From NCBI GenBank assembly GCA_044224605.1, contig JBGAKC010000026.1, positions 5,486 through 69,485 on the forward strand: 64,000 nt of DNA. The letters run 5' to 3'. Both the position numbers and the translations under genes were made by a program. Positions 1 through 9,207 of the stretch are shown piece after piece (positions within the stretch are counted from its first letter, which is position 1; each line of letters begins with the position of its first letter). Under the pieces are notes generated by a model. That model searched no databases, was not told where the DNA came from, and worked only from the letters and a program-made list of their open reading frames with translations. The stretch is from UBA7672 sp044224605. GTDB lineage: Bacteria > Pseudomonadota > Alphaproteobacteria > Caulobacterales > Hyphomonadaceae.

Positions 1-672
1 ATCGAGCGCGGCGGCGAACTGTTCCTTGTGCTCCGGCTCGCACTGCTCCAGCAGCTCGGTGAATTTCTCCACGCTGCGCCGCTGATCAGTCGACGATTCC
101 GAATGCTCGAAGGGCATGTAGAGGAACCAGCGCTCTACCGGTTTCAGCTTCATGTCCTCGCCCGTCGCGATGGCGTCGCGCGCCAGCTCCAGCGCGATAT
201 GATCGTTCTCGAACGCCGCCGCCGTGCCGCGGAAGATGTTGCGGCTGAACTGGTCCAGCGCGATCACCGCCGCCAGCCGCTCGCGCGGTCCCGCCATCGC
301 CCACCGGTAAGCCTCGCCCGAGGCCAGTTTCGCGACGATGCCGGAAAAGCGGTTGGCGATGATGCGGTCCAGCTCGAACCCGCCGCCGAACCACAGCGTC
401 ATGCGGTCTTCCATCGCCGCCGGCCGTTCCGCCGCATAGCCGAACCAGTAATGCAGGATCGTGCCCGCCGTCTCCTCGACGTCGAAGCGCGTGTAGGCCA
501 GGCTGTAAGGATCCTCGTCGCCGAATTCGATCTGCGTGGGCGCAAGGTTGCGACGCCGCAGCCAGTCTTCGCGCTGGCTGAACTCCGGGATCGCCGGGCC
601 GGGCAGGGGCGCTTGCGGCGCTGAGGCGACGCCTTCGAGGTCGTCGATGAAGATGCGGCCGTTCTCCGGCAT
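1..672 (-). CDS. DUF924 family protein (3' end outside window)
   Basis: The reading frame is open from an ATG at 672 to the window edge (224 codons), so the C-terminus is missing. The segment ILHYWFG near residue 65 and the later LDQFSRNIFRGTAA and LYMPFEHSE stretches are the conserved blocks of the DUF924 family, all-alpha TPR-like soluble proteins of unknown biochemical role. It starts 10 bases after the ubiG stop on the same strand, so it is probably co-transcribed with ubiG; this says nothing firm about function. Family assignment is strong, function unknown. Confidence 0.85.
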   Translation of the reverse strand, partial: MPENGRIFIDDLEGVASAPQAPLPGPAIPEFSQREDWLRRRNLAPTQIEFGDEDPYSLAYTRFDVEETAGTILHYWFGYAAERPAAMEDRMTLWFGGGFELDRIIANRFSGIVAKLASGEAYRWAMAGPRERLAAVIALDQFSRNIFRGTAAAFENDHIALELARDAIATGEDMKLKPVERWFLYMPFEHSESSTDQRRSVEKFTELLEQCEPEHKEQFAAALD

Positions 673-682
673 CCGTCGTCCG

Positions 683-1459
683 TCAGTCTTTTGGACGTTC
701 TCCGACAAGCATGTAGTTGACGGAGGCATCCTTGGTTAAACTCCAGCGACCCGAAAGCGGCGAGAATGAGACGCCGACCGCCTCCCGCACAGCAAGACCG
801 GCGCCGGTCATCGCGGCGCGCGCCTCGTCCGGCGTAACGAACTTGCTCCACTCATGCGTCCCCGGCGGCAGCCAGCGCAGCACATGCTCCGCCCCCACCA
901 CCGCCAGCGCGAACGCCTTCGCGGTACGGTTAAGCGTCGCCATGATCATCAGCCCGCCCGGCGCCACCAGGCTCGCGCAGTCGGCGAGGAACTGCGCAGG
1001 GTCCGCCACGTGCTCCACCACTTCCAGCGCCAGCACGATGTCGAACTTCGGCTCGCCGCCATGGATCAGGCCTTCGACCGTTCCCACCCGGTAGTCGACG
1101 TCCACATGCACCTGGTCGGCGTGAACCATCGCCGCCTTGATGTTCTTGTCGCCCGCGTCAATGCCGACGGCATGCGCCCCCAGCCGGGCCATCGGCTCGG
1201 TCACCAGCCCGCCGCCGCAGCCCGCGTCGAGCAGTCGCAGCCCTTCCAGCGGCCTCCGGCTGTCCCCGTCCAGCCCGAAATGGGCCACCGCCGTATCGCG
1301 GATGAAGGTCAGCCTTACCGGGTTGAACTTGTGGAGGGGAGCGAACTTGCCCGTAGGCGACCACCAGTCCGCAGCCATTGCCCGGAACTTGTCGATTTCG
1401 GCCGGATCGACGCTGGGCGCCTCCGGTATGCTCTCGTCGCGAACAAGGGTCTTGCCCAT
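683..1459 (-). CDS. ubiG: Ubiquinone biosynthesis O-methyltransferase UbiG
   Basis: 258 residues, the usual size for UbiG, which performs both O-methylation steps of ubiquinone synthesis using S-adenosylmethionine. The N-terminal block EIDKFRAMAADWW near residue 21 and the SAM-binding loop DAGCGGG at 78-84, followed by a GIDAGDKNI motif II region and ALEVVEHV, are typical of the family. The ATG at 1459 gives the conserved N-terminus. It is divergent from lysC, with a 160-base intergenic region, and is followed by the DUF924 gene. Another ubiquinone gene (coq7) lies about 6.5 kb away. Confidence 0.95.
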   Translation of the reverse strand: MGKTLVRDESIPEAPSVDPAEIDKFRAMAADWWSPTGKFAPLHKFNPVRLTFIRDTAVAHFGLDGDSRRPLEGLRLLDAGCGGGLVTEPMARLGAHAVGIDAGDKNIKAAMVHADQVHVDVDYRVGTVEGLIHGGEPKFDIVLALEVVEHVADPAQFLADCASLVAPGGLMIMATLNRTAKAFALAVVGAEHVLRWLPPGTHEWSKFVTPDEARAAMTGAGLAVREAVGVSFSPLSGRWSLTKDASVNYMLVGERPKD

Positions 1460-1620
1460 TGGGTAACTTCGCTTATTGCGTCAGCCGACTGGTCCCGGCC
1501 TTGCGACAGATGTCGTTCGCCGGGGGTGGGAGGTCAATGCGGCTGCTCCGGAATGGTTCTGGAGAAGCCCGGCCGATCGCCTGCCGGTTGACGGAATTAG
1601 CAGGGCTGGAAGCCGCGTAC

Positions 1621-2871
1621 ATGAATCGCCTGGTGATGAAATTCGGCGGGACTTCGGTTGCGAACCTCGAGCGCATTGCGCACGTGGCCGACATCGTCGC
1701 CGCGCGCCGCGCTGAGACCCGCGCCATCGCCGTCGTCGTCTCCGCCATGTCGGGCACAACCAACCAGCTCGTCGAATGGACGCGCGGCGCCGCCGGCCCC
1801 GACCTGCACGGCGCCGACTATGACGACGAATACGACGTCGTCGTCGCCTCGGGCGAACAGGTCACCTGCGGGCTCCTCGCCCTCGCGCTCCGTCGCAAGG
1901 GTCTCAAGGCCCGCTCCTGGCTCGGTTGGCAGCTGAAACTCAAGACCGACGAAGCGCACGGCAAGGCCCGCATCATGGGTTGCGACAACCCGGACTTCCT
2001 GCGCTCGGTCGATAGCGGAGAGATCGCCGTTGTCGCCGGCTTCCAGGGCGTCGACGAGCACGGCCGCGTTTCCACGCTCGGCCGCGGCGGTTCGGACACG
2101 TCCGCCGTCGCCGTCGCCGCGGCGTTGAAGGCGTCGCTGTGCGACATCTACACCGACGTCGACGGCGTCTACACGACGGACCCGCGCATCACGCCGAAGG
2201 CGCGCCGTCTTGAAAAGATTTCCTACGAGGAGATGCTGGAGCTCGCGTCGCTGGGCGCGAAAGTCCTCCAGACCCGCTCGGTCGAGCTTGCGATGAACCA
2301 TCGCGTGCCCGTGCGCGTCCTCTCTTCATTTGAAGGCCCGGTGCCTTCGCCCAATACCGGTACGCTCGTATGCGATGAGGAACAGATCGTGGAAAAGCAG
2401 GTTGTCAGCGGCGTCGCCTACTCGCGGGACGAGGCCAAGTTCACCCTGATCGGCGTGGAAGATCATCCGGGCGTCGCCGCCACCATCTTCGGCGCGCTCG
2501 CCGATGCGGGCGTCAACGTCGACATGATCGTGCAGGCGTCCGCCAAGACGGAAGGCCGCCAGAACATCGTGTTCACCTGCCCGGACCGCGACGCCGCCCA
2601 CGCCAAGGCCGTTCTCGAAAAGCTCAACGGCAGCGTCGGCTACGAAAACCTCAGCGTCGATCGCAACGTGGCGAAAGTTTCGGTCATCGGCGTCGGCATG
2701 CGCAGCCACGCAGGTGTCGCCAAGACGATGTTCCAGGCGCTGTCCTCGAAAGGCATCAACATCCAGGTCATCTCGACCTCGGAGATCAAGATCTCCGTCC
2801 TGATCGACGCGAGCTACACTGAGCTTGCGGTGCGCGCGCTGCACACGGCCTACGGCCTCGACGCGGACTGA
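1621..2871 (+). CDS. lysC: Aspartate kinase LysC
   Basis: 416 residues. It catalyses ATP-dependent phosphorylation of aspartate, the first step to lysine, threonine, methionine and diaminopimelate. The frame is open further upstream, but the ATG at 1621 is chosen because it gives the family N-terminus MNRLVMKFGGTSVAN with the catalytic KFGG motif at 7-10. The kinase domain covers roughly 1-250, with TLGRGGSDTSAVAVA near 155 and the VDGVYTTDPR nucleotide site near 185. Two ACT domains follow (about 265-415), consistent with feedback control by lysine and/or threonine. Transcribed away from ubiG. Confidence 0.96.
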   Translation: MNRLVMKFGGTSVANLERIAHVADIVAARRAETRAIAVVVSAMSGTTNQLVEWTRGAAGPDLHGADYDDEYDVVVASGEQVTCGLLALALRRKGLKARSWLGWQLKLKTDEAHGKARIMGCDNPDFLRSVDSGEIAVVAGFQGVDEHGRVSTLGRGGSDTSAVAVAAALKASLCDIYTDVDGVYTTDPRITPKARRLEKISYEEMLELASLGAKVLQTRSVELAMNHRVPVRVLSSFEGPVPSPNTGTLVCDEEQIVEKQVVSGVAYSRDEAKFTLIGVEDHPGVAATIFGALADAGVNVDMIVQASAKTEGRQNIVFTCPDRDAAHAKAVLEKLNGSVGYENLSVDRNVAKVSVIGVGMRSHAGVAKTMFQALSSKGINIQVISTSEIKISVLIDASYTELAVRALHTAYGLDAD

Positions 2872-3070
2872 GCGTCACCGGCAAGTACGCCCTCATGGTG
2901 CGACGGACGCTGCCTTTGGCGGCTGCTCATCATGAGGCGTACCCACCGGAAAAGCGTATCCACCCCTGCACAACCCGCGTTGGCAGGACTATTTTTTCCC
3001 AATCTTGCACATGGAATGACGTCCGCCGCGTAATCCGCTAAAGCGCAGGTCAGAAGCAGTCGGGTCCCAC

Positions 3071-5365
3071 GTGAGCGAACGCGGCAAATCAGGAGAAAAG
3101 GGCGGATCGCCGCCGCGCCCGCCGGGAGGCGGGGACGCGGGCGCGAAGCTATTGCTCTCCCGCCTGCGCGCCCTCATGGCCAACCAGGCGCAGGACCCCA
3201 AGCGCCTCGACCGGGTGGTGGAGCTGATCGCCAACACCATGGTGGCGGACGTCTGTTCGATCTACCTCAAGACCGAGGATGAAAGCCTCCTCCTGATGGC
3301 CACCCGCGGCCTCCTCCCGGAAGCCGTCGGCCGAACCCGGATGAAGGAGAATGAGGGTCTCGTCGGCCTCGTCTCGGCCACGGCCCGGCCCCTGCGCCTG
3401 ACGGACGCCTTCTCCCACCCGCGCTTCTCCTACCGGCCCGAAACCGGCGAAGACCCGTTCCACTCCTTCCTCGGCGTGCCGATCCTGCGCGGCGGCCGCG
3501 TCCTCGGCGTGCTGGTCGTCCAGAATCGCACTGAACGCGCCTATGACGACGAGGAGGCCGAAGCCCTCCAGACTGTCGCAATGGTGCTGGCTGAACTGGT
3601 CGCCGCCGCCGCTGACACGCTCAGCGCCGGCCTGCGCCAGACGCGTCCTGTCGAACTCCACGGCCGCACCCTCAACGAAGGCCTCGCGACCGGCCGCGTT
3701 CATCTCTACGATCCCGTCGTTCCGCCCACCCAGCTCTTCGCCGCCGACCCGGAAGAGGAAGAACACCGCCTCAACGACGCGCTCGAGGCCCTGCGCGCCT
3801 CGATCGACGCCATGCTCACCCGCGCGGGCCCCGTCCTCTTCGGCGAAAGCCGCGATGTGCTCGAAACCTACCGTCTCTTCGCACATGACCCGAGCTGGGA
3901 AGCCCGCCTGGTCGAGGCCGTCCGGCAAGGTCTCTCCGCCGCCGCCGCCGTCGATCGCGTCCGCCGCGAACACCGCGCTCGGATCGAAAGCGCCCGCGAC
4001 AGCCTCGTGCGCGAACGCCTGCACGACCTCGAAGATCTCGAGAACCGTCTCCTGCGTACGCTGAACGGCGATGATGGTGGTCGCGAAGCCCCCGAAGGCT
4101 CCGTCCTCGTCGCCAGCCGGATCGGTCCCGCCGAACTGCTGGAATACCGCGATAGCGGCCTTGCCGCGATCGTGCTGGAGGAAGCTGGCGCCGGCTCGCA
4201 CGCCGCCATCGTGGCTCGCGCCATTGGCGTACCGGCCGTCGGCGGTCTCGCCGGCCTCGTCACGCGGGCGGAGCAGGGCGATCTGATGATCGTCGATGGC
4301 GAGAACGGGTCGGTCTACATCCGTCCCGAAGCCGAGCTGGTCACCAGCTTCCACGCCCGCATGGCCCTGTCCGAACAGAAGCAGGCCGAACTCTCCCTGC
4401 TGCGCGACAAGCCGGCCACATCGATCGACGGCGTCGAAATCGACCTTTTTATCAACGCCGGCCTTTCCTTCGACCTCGATCACCTCGACGAGGTCGGCGC
4501 CAAGGGCGTCGGCCTGTTCCGCACTGAATTCCAGTTCATGGCGTCCGAAACGATGCCTGGCCTTGACGAGCAGGCGACCTTCTACAAGTCGATCATCGAG
4601 CGGGCAGGCGACCGCCCCGTCACCTTCCGCACGATCGATCTCGGCGGCGACAAGATCGCCCCCTTCATGGGTCGCCGTGAAAGGGAGGAGAACCCGGCCC
4701 TGGGCTGGCGCGCCCTGCGCATGGCGCTCGACCATCCGTTCTTCTTCCGCCGCCAGCTCCGCGCCCTGATCCGCGCCTCCCGCGGCAAGACGCTTCGCCT
4801 GATGTTCCCCATGGTCACCACTGTGGAGGAGTTCGAGGCCGCCCGCCGTCTTCTCGACAGTGAAATGGAATGGGCCATCAAGTTCGGCCGCGACCTGCCC
4901 AACAAGCTGCAGGTCGGCGCCATGGTCGAAACCCCCTCGCTGGCCTTCTCGATCGACAGCCTCAAGGGCAAGGCCGACTTCCTGTCCGTCGGCACCAACG
5001 ACCTGATGCAGTTCTTCTTCGCCTCGGACCGGGACAATGCCCGTCTTTCCGGCCGTTATGACATCCTGTCCCTCCCGGCCATGCGGCTCCTCCAGCGCAT
5101 GCGCCAGCGCGCCGGCGACGCCAATCTGCCGATAACCATCTGCGGCGAGGCGGCGGGCCGCCCTCTGGAGGCGCTGGCCCTGATTGCTCTGGGTTATCGC
5201 AAGCTCTCCATGCAGGCCTCCCGGATCGCCCCGATGAAGCTGCTGGTTCGTTCCGTCGACGTGTCGAGGCTGGCGCCCCGCGTGCAGGCGGCCATGGACG
5301 CCGGCGAGCAATCACTGCGCGCCACAATGATGGCCGCGGGAGCTGAGTTCGGCGTGAAGATTTAG
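3071..5365 (+). CDS. ptsP: PEP-protein phosphotransferase PtsP (enzyme I-Ntr)
   Basis: 764 residues from a GTG start. First enzyme of the nitrogen-related phosphotransferase chain: it autophosphorylates from PEP and passes phosphate to NPr. Order of domains: a basic/proline-rich lead of about 25 residues, a GAF sensor (about 40-165), the PEP-utiliser N-terminal domain, the swivelling domain with the phosphorylated histidine in AGSHAAIVAR (about residue 377), and the TIM-barrel PEP-binding domain with GLFRTEF, LGGDK and GTNDLMQF. GAF plus EI separates it from the sugar-PTS enzyme I. The start is uncertain by a few codons; no ATG gives a better N-terminus. In alphaproteobacteria ptsP commonly follows lysC, as here. 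Confidence 0.94.
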   Translation: MSERGKSGEKGGSPPRPPGGGDAGAKLLLSRLRALMANQAQDPKRLDRVVELIANTMVADVCSIYLKTEDESLLLMATRGLLPEAVGRTRMKENEGLVGLVSATARPLRLTDAFSHPRFSYRPETGEDPFHSFLGVPILRGGRVLGVLVVQNRTERAYDDEEAEALQTVAMVLAELVAAAADTLSAGLRQTRPVELHGRTLNEGLATGRVHLYDPVVPPTQLFAADPEEEEHRLNDALEALRASIDAMLTRAGPVLFGESRDVLETYRLFAHDPSWEARLVEAVRQGLSAAAAVDRVRREHRARIESARDSLVRERLHDLEDLENRLLRTLNGDDGGREAPEGSVLVASRIGPAELLEYRDSGLAAIVLEEAGAGSHAAIVARAIGVPAVGGLAGLVTRAEQGDLMIVDGENGSVYIRPEAELVTSFHARMALSEQKQAELSLLRDKPATSIDGVEIDLFINAGLSFDLDHLDEVGAKGVGLFRTEFQFMASETMPGLDEQATFYKSIIERAGDRPVTFRTIDLGGDKIAPFMGRREREENPALGWRALRMALDHPFFFRRQLRALIRASRGKTLRLMFPMVTTVEEFEAARRLLDSEMEWAIKFGRDLPNKLQVGAMVETPSLAFSIDSLKGKADFLSVGTNDLMQFFFASDRDNARLSGRYDILSLPAMRLLQRMRQRAGDANLPITICGEAAGRPLEALALIALGYRKLSMQASRIAPMKLLVRSVDVSRLAPRVQAAMDAGEQSLRATMMAAGAEFGVKI

Positions 5366-5486
5366 GAAGATTAACATTGTAGCCCCAGTCCTGCCGCCTT
5401 AACTTCGTAATCACTTGTTAGGGCGGTGGGCGTAAGGCGGAACGGTAAGTCCAGAGGGACATTGCCCTTCCGTTTCGGACAGTAAA

Positions 5487-6689
5487 ATGAGCGGCGTGGC
5501 CAAAGACGACACCAACCCCACTCAGCCCACCGATGAAACGGTTTCAGCCGCCGGCGCAGCCGAGGCCGGACACTCTGAGAACCAGGCATCCGAAGCTGAA
5601 GCGCGCAATGCGCGCCGCAACGCCCCGCACCTCCGCGTGGTGACTGACAACGTATCCGAATTCACCGCCCCGGCCATCGCCGACGGCCCGCACCTCCGCA
5701 TCGGCGCCGTGATGCGCGCCGCGCGCGAGAATGGCGGCTACTCGCTCGACCAGGTCTCGAAGGAGACCCGCGTCCACCTCTCGCACCTCCGCGCCATCGA
5801 GGACATGACGCCGAACCTTCTCGGCGCCCCCGTCTACGCGAAGGGCTACATCAAGACCTATGCCCGCTTCCTCGGCATGGACGAGCAAACCACGCTCGAC
5901 CGCTACCTGTCCGAGTGCGCGATCCTCAAGGATCCCGAGAAGCAGGAAATCGCCCCGCCGGCCTCGTCGAAGGCCCGCAAGCTGCCGGTCGCGATCCCGG
6001 TGCTCGGCATCCTGATCGTGGCTCTCGTCGCCGGCGGCGCCTTCGTTCTCCTTTCGAGCGGCGACAAGCAGGCGCCGGTCGCCGGCGAGCCGACCACTAC
6101 CGCCGGGCTCACCGCCGGAGACGGCGCCGCCGATCCCACCGCCGTCATCGGCCAGCGCCTGCGCCTCGTCGCGCTGCGCTCCGGTTCGGTCGAGGTCCGC
6201 TCGTCCAAGGGCGACAAGTACGTCCACCGCGACTTCATCGCGGGCGAAGCTTACTCCGTGCGCGTCGGCGCCGGTTGGACCGTCTCCGTCAATGACGGCT
6301 CGGCCTTCGAATGGCGCCTTGGCGACCAGTCGCTAGGCCTGCTGCAGCCCGAAGGGGGGCCGGTCTACTCGCAGAGCGTCGATCTCGCCGCGCAACGCAC
6401 GCCCATCGTCACCGAACCGGTGATCGATCCGAACGCCGTTCTCGAAACGCCGGACCCGGCCGCCGCGGCCTATCCGTCGACCACGATCACGCCACCCACG
6501 ACGACGACTTCGCCCACGACGACGACTCCGCCCGCGGCCCCGCGCGCCAACCCTGCGCCGGCCAAGCCGAAGCCCAAGCCCACGGTCACGCCCCCAGCCG
6601 CAGCGGCTCAGCCTCCGGCCCAGCAGCCGCAGGCCCAGACGCCGCCGCCTGCGCGCGATCCGGCCCTGGCCGCCTATCCCGGCCAGTAA
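5487..6689 (+). CDS. RodZ-like membrane protein (HTH + TM + DUF4115)
   Basis: 400 residues. Residues about 65-140 form an HTH_25 domain (HLRIGAVMRAARENGGYSL onward), the cytoplasmic module that in RodZ contacts MreB. One membrane helix lies near 168-192, and a DUF4115 beta domain (about 212-285) would be periplasmic. The C-terminal tail (about 315-400) is a Thr/Pro/Ala low-complexity region with TTTT and PKPKP runs. This architecture matches RodZ and its alphaproteobacterial relatives, so a role in cell shape is likely but inferred. It sits just upstream of ispG on the same strand, the common RodZ-IspG order in many proteobacteria. Confidence 0.85.
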   Translation: MSGVAKDDTNPTQPTDETVSAAGAAEAGHSENQASEAEARNARRNAPHLRVVTDNVSEFTAPAIADGPHLRIGAVMRAARENGGYSLDQVSKETRVHLSHLRAIEDMTPNLLGAPVYAKGYIKTYARFLGMDEQTTLDRYLSECAILKDPEKQEIAPPASSKARKLPVAIPVLGILIVALVAGGAFVLLSSGDKQAPVAGEPTTTAGLTAGDGAADPTAVIGQRLRLVALRSGSVEVRSSKGDKYVHRDFIAGEAYSVRVGAGWTVSVNDGSAFEWRLGDQSLGLLQPEGGPVYSQSVDLAAQRTPIVTEPVIDPNAVLETPDPAAAAYPSTTITPPTTTTSPTTTTPPAAPRANPAPAKPKPKPTVTPPAAAAQPPAQQPQAQTPPPARDPALAAYPGQ

Positions 6690-6807
6690 TCACGGGCGTT
6701 TCGATGAACATACAGCGGCCGCGCGACCTTCCCTCGTGCGGCCGTTGCCTTTACGGCGCACGGTAAAAGCGCCAAATGCTGACTGACGGCTGACGAGCGG
6801 CGACACC

Positions 6808-7947
6808 ATGAGCCACGACATCAATCACATCCGCCCCTGGCGCACGATCACGCGGCGCCGCTCGCGCAAGATCCGCGTCGGCAATGTCGAGGTCGGCGGC
6901 GACGCCCCGATTTCCGTCCAGTCGATGACCAACACGCCGACCTCGGACGCCAAAGCCACCATCGACCAGATCCGCGGTCTCGAAGAGGCGGGGGCCGACA
7001 TCGTTCGCGTCTCATGCCCCGACGAAGACTCCACCGCCGCCATGCCGGAAATCTGCAAGGCCGCGAAGGTCCCGATCGTCGCCGACATCCACTTCCACTA
7101 CAAACGCGGCATCGAAGCCGCGAAGGCCGGCGCCGCCTGCCTCCGGATCAATCCCGGCAACATCGGCAGCCCCGCACGCGTCAAGGAAGTGATCCAGGCC
7201 GCAAAGGATCATGGCTGCTCGATGCGCATCGGCGTCAATGGCGGCAGCCTCGAACGCCACCTGCTGGAGAAGTATGGCGAGCCGTGCCCCGAGGCGATGG
7301 TCGAAAGCGCGCTTGACCACGCGAAGATTCTCGATGACCACGATTTCCGTGAATACAAGATCTCGGTGAAGGCGTCCGATCCCTTCCTCACCGTAGCCGC
7401 CTACCACCAGCTCGCCGAAGCCACCGACGCGCCGCTCCATCTCGGCGTCACCGAAGCCGGCGGGCTTCGTACGGGAACCGTCAAGTCCGCCATAGGCATC
7501 GGCTCGCTGCTCTGGGCCGGCATCGGCGACACGATCCGCGTCTCGCTTTCGGCCGAACCGGTCGAGGAGATCAAGGCCGGCTTCGAAATCCTGAAATCGC
7601 TCGGCCTGCGCACGCGCGGCGTGAACATCATCGCGTGCCCCAGCTGCGCCCGTCAGGGCTTCGATGTCATCCGCACGGTCGAAACGCTCGAACAGCGCCT
7701 CGCCCACATCTCCGAGCCGATCTCGCTTTCCATCATCGGCTGCGTCGTCAACGGCCCCGGTGAAGCCGCCATGACTGACCTCGGCTTCACTGGCGGCGGC
7801 AAGGACGCCGGCATGATGTACGTCGCGGGCAAGCCTGACCACAAAGTCTCCAACACCGAAATGATCGACCGTATCGTCGCCCAGGTCGAAGCAAGAGCAG
7901 CTGTGCTCCGCGCCGCAAAGAAGGCGGCGAGCCGCGCGGCGGAGTAA
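6808..7947 (+). CDS. ispG: 4-hydroxy-3-methylbut-2-enyl diphosphate synthase IspG
   Basis: 379 residues. Iron-sulfur enzyme that reduces methylerythritol cyclodiphosphate to HMBPP in the non-mevalonate isoprenoid pathway; isoprenoids also feed ubiquinone tails (see ubiG, coq7). The N-terminal TIM-barrel begins with a VGNVEVGGDAPISVQSMT-type motif. The [4Fe-4S] ligands are visible as ACPSCARQG (about 276-284) and GCVVNGPGEA (about 312-321), including the fourth ligand Glu. It is the bacterial short form without the extra domain found in plants. ATG at 6808, 118 bases after the RodZ-like gene. Confidence 0.97.
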   Translation: MSHDINHIRPWRTITRRRSRKIRVGNVEVGGDAPISVQSMTNTPTSDAKATIDQIRGLEEAGADIVRVSCPDEDSTAAMPEICKAAKVPIVADIHFHYKRGIEAAKAGAACLRINPGNIGSPARVKEVIQAAKDHGCSMRIGVNGGSLERHLLEKYGEPCPEAMVESALDHAKILDDHDFREYKISVKASDPFLTVAAYHQLAEATDAPLHLGVTEAGGLRTGTVKSAIGIGSLLWAGIGDTIRVSLSAEPVEEIKAGFEILKSLGLRTRGVNIIACPSCARQGFDVIRTVETLEQRLAHISEPISLSIIGCVVNGPGEAAMTDLGFTGGGKDAGMMYVAGKPDHKVSNTEMIDRIVAQVEARAAVLRAAKKAASRAAE

Positions 7948-7950
7948 GGT

Positions 7951-8484
7951 CTACACCTTCTCGCTGATCCGGATCGCCGCCCGGCAGCCGAAGCGAATCA
8001 GCGCCGACAGGATCGGATAACCCGGCGCCTGCGCCGCGCCTTCCGACGCCGCCAGCTCTTTGTGTGCGACTTCCTCGGCCTGGAACTTGGCCATGCGCGC
8101 CGCCAGCTCGGTCTCGCCCGCGGCCTCGAGTTCGGTGACCTGATCGCCGTAATGCTCCTCGATCACGGTCTCGACCGCCTCGGTGCAGGCGTGCGCGGCC
8201 TTTTCTCCGAGGAGCGCCGTGGCGGCTCCCAGCGCAAAGCCCGCCACATTCCACACCGGCGACAGCGCCGTCGGCCGCACGCTCCCGGCGTTGAGCAGCT
8301 TGTCGAAGGCGTCGAGGTGTTCCTCCTCCTGCCCCGCCATCTCCTTCAGCTGTTTGGTGATCCGCTCGCGCCCATGCTGCCGCTCGAACACGGCCAGCTG
8401 TCCGCGATAGATCGCGACCGCGCCATACTCGCCGGCATGGTCGACGCGCAGCATCTCCTGACGGCGGTTCGATGAGAGTGTCAC
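7951..8484 (-). CDS. coq7: Demethoxyubiquinone hydroxylase Coq7
   Basis: 177 residues. Di-iron monooxygenase that hydroxylates demethoxyubiquinone late in ubiquinone synthesis, membrane-associated. The two E/ExxH halves are seen in EMLRVDHAGEYGAV, GQEEEHLDAF, VIEEHYGDQ and AEEVAHKELA. The frame is open upstream, but the GTG at 8484 gives the conserved short-form N-terminus (VTLSSNRRQEMLRVDHAGE) and overlaps the dsbB stop as GTGA, so the two genes are probably translationally coupled. Its stop lies 4 bases from the ispG stop in convergent orientation. Confidence 0.93.
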   Translation of the reverse strand: MTLSSNRRQEMLRVDHAGEYGAVAIYRGQLAVFERQHGRERITKQLKEMAGQEEEHLDAFDKLLNAGSVRPTALSPVWNVAGFALGAATALLGEKAAHACTEAVETVIEEHYGDQVTELEAAGETELAARMAKFQAEEVAHKELAASEGAAQAPGYPILSALIRFGCRAAIRISEKV

Positions 8485-9038
8485 GGCTGCACCGGTTCGT
8501 TGGCGGTGTCGGCGCGCACCGGTGGCTGCGTCGCCGCATAGAAGCTCAGCCCCGCCAGCGCGATCGAGATCAGGAAGTTCCAGCCCGCCATGGAGAGACC
8601 CCACGGCGCATTCGGCAGTCGCCACATCGCATCCTTGCACGACACGATTGCCTGCGGCTTGGAAAGAAGGTCGGAGAGTTTGGCGCCTTCCGGAATGCCG
8701 GTCGTGCCGACTGCTTCACATCCCTGCGGCCCCGGTGCGAGGCCCCATTCGAACAGCGCATGCCAGCCGCCAATGAACGTCCCCACCAGGAAGGTCGCAC
8801 CCAGCAGGATGGAGAACATCATCATGGTCCGCGCGCCGGCGCCGCGCCAGTTGAACACGATGGCGAGAAGGGCGACGCCGCCCGCTGCGACGTAGACGTA
8901 ACGCTGCCACCAGCACATCTGGCAGGGCGCGAGGTTCAAGGCATATTCGAAGACGACAAAGGCCGCGCCCAGCACGGCTGCCGACGCAAGAAGCGCCGCC
9001 AGCGGCCATCTCACGCGATCGATCGGCAGCTTGCCCAT
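8481..9038 (-). CDS. dsbB: Disulfide bond formation protein DsbB family
   Basis: 185 residues with four predicted membrane helices. DsbB re-oxidises the periplasmic thiol oxidase DsbA and passes electrons to ubiquinone. The quinone-side redox pair is in APCQMCWWQRY (about residues 37-47), and the periplasmic loop holds GCEAVG and VSCKDA, matching the second cysteine pair. First gene of a two-gene unit with coq7, whose GTG start overlaps this stop codon; the quinone-using and quinone-making functions make the pairing sensible. Confidence 0.92.
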   Translation of the reverse strand: MGKLPIDRVRWPLAALLASAAVLGAAFVVFEYALNLAPCQMCWWQRYVYVAAGGVALLAIVFNWRGAGARTMMMFSILLGATFLVGTFIGGWHALFEWGLAPGPQGCEAVGTTGIPEGAKLSDLLSKPQAIVSCKDAMWRLPNAPWGLSMAGWNFLISIALAGLSFYAATQPPVRADTANEPVQP

Positions 9039-9207
9039 GTTTCGACGTTATCCGGGGGCAGGGGGGCGACAATGCGACCAAACGGCAGTGCCGTTGACGT
9101 AACGTTGAAATACCGGGCTGTATCGTGGCGTCTTGTTCAGGTTTCATCTGGCCCGCTGCGTGCTAAGCGCACGGCAGCGATTTGTGCAGTGCGGGAACAG
9201 CCCATCT

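Noticed and set aside
3149..5311. 720-codon open frame antisense to ptsP
   Set aside because: It is an artefact of high GC. The ptsP frame has clear domains on the other strand, and the antisense translation has no family features.
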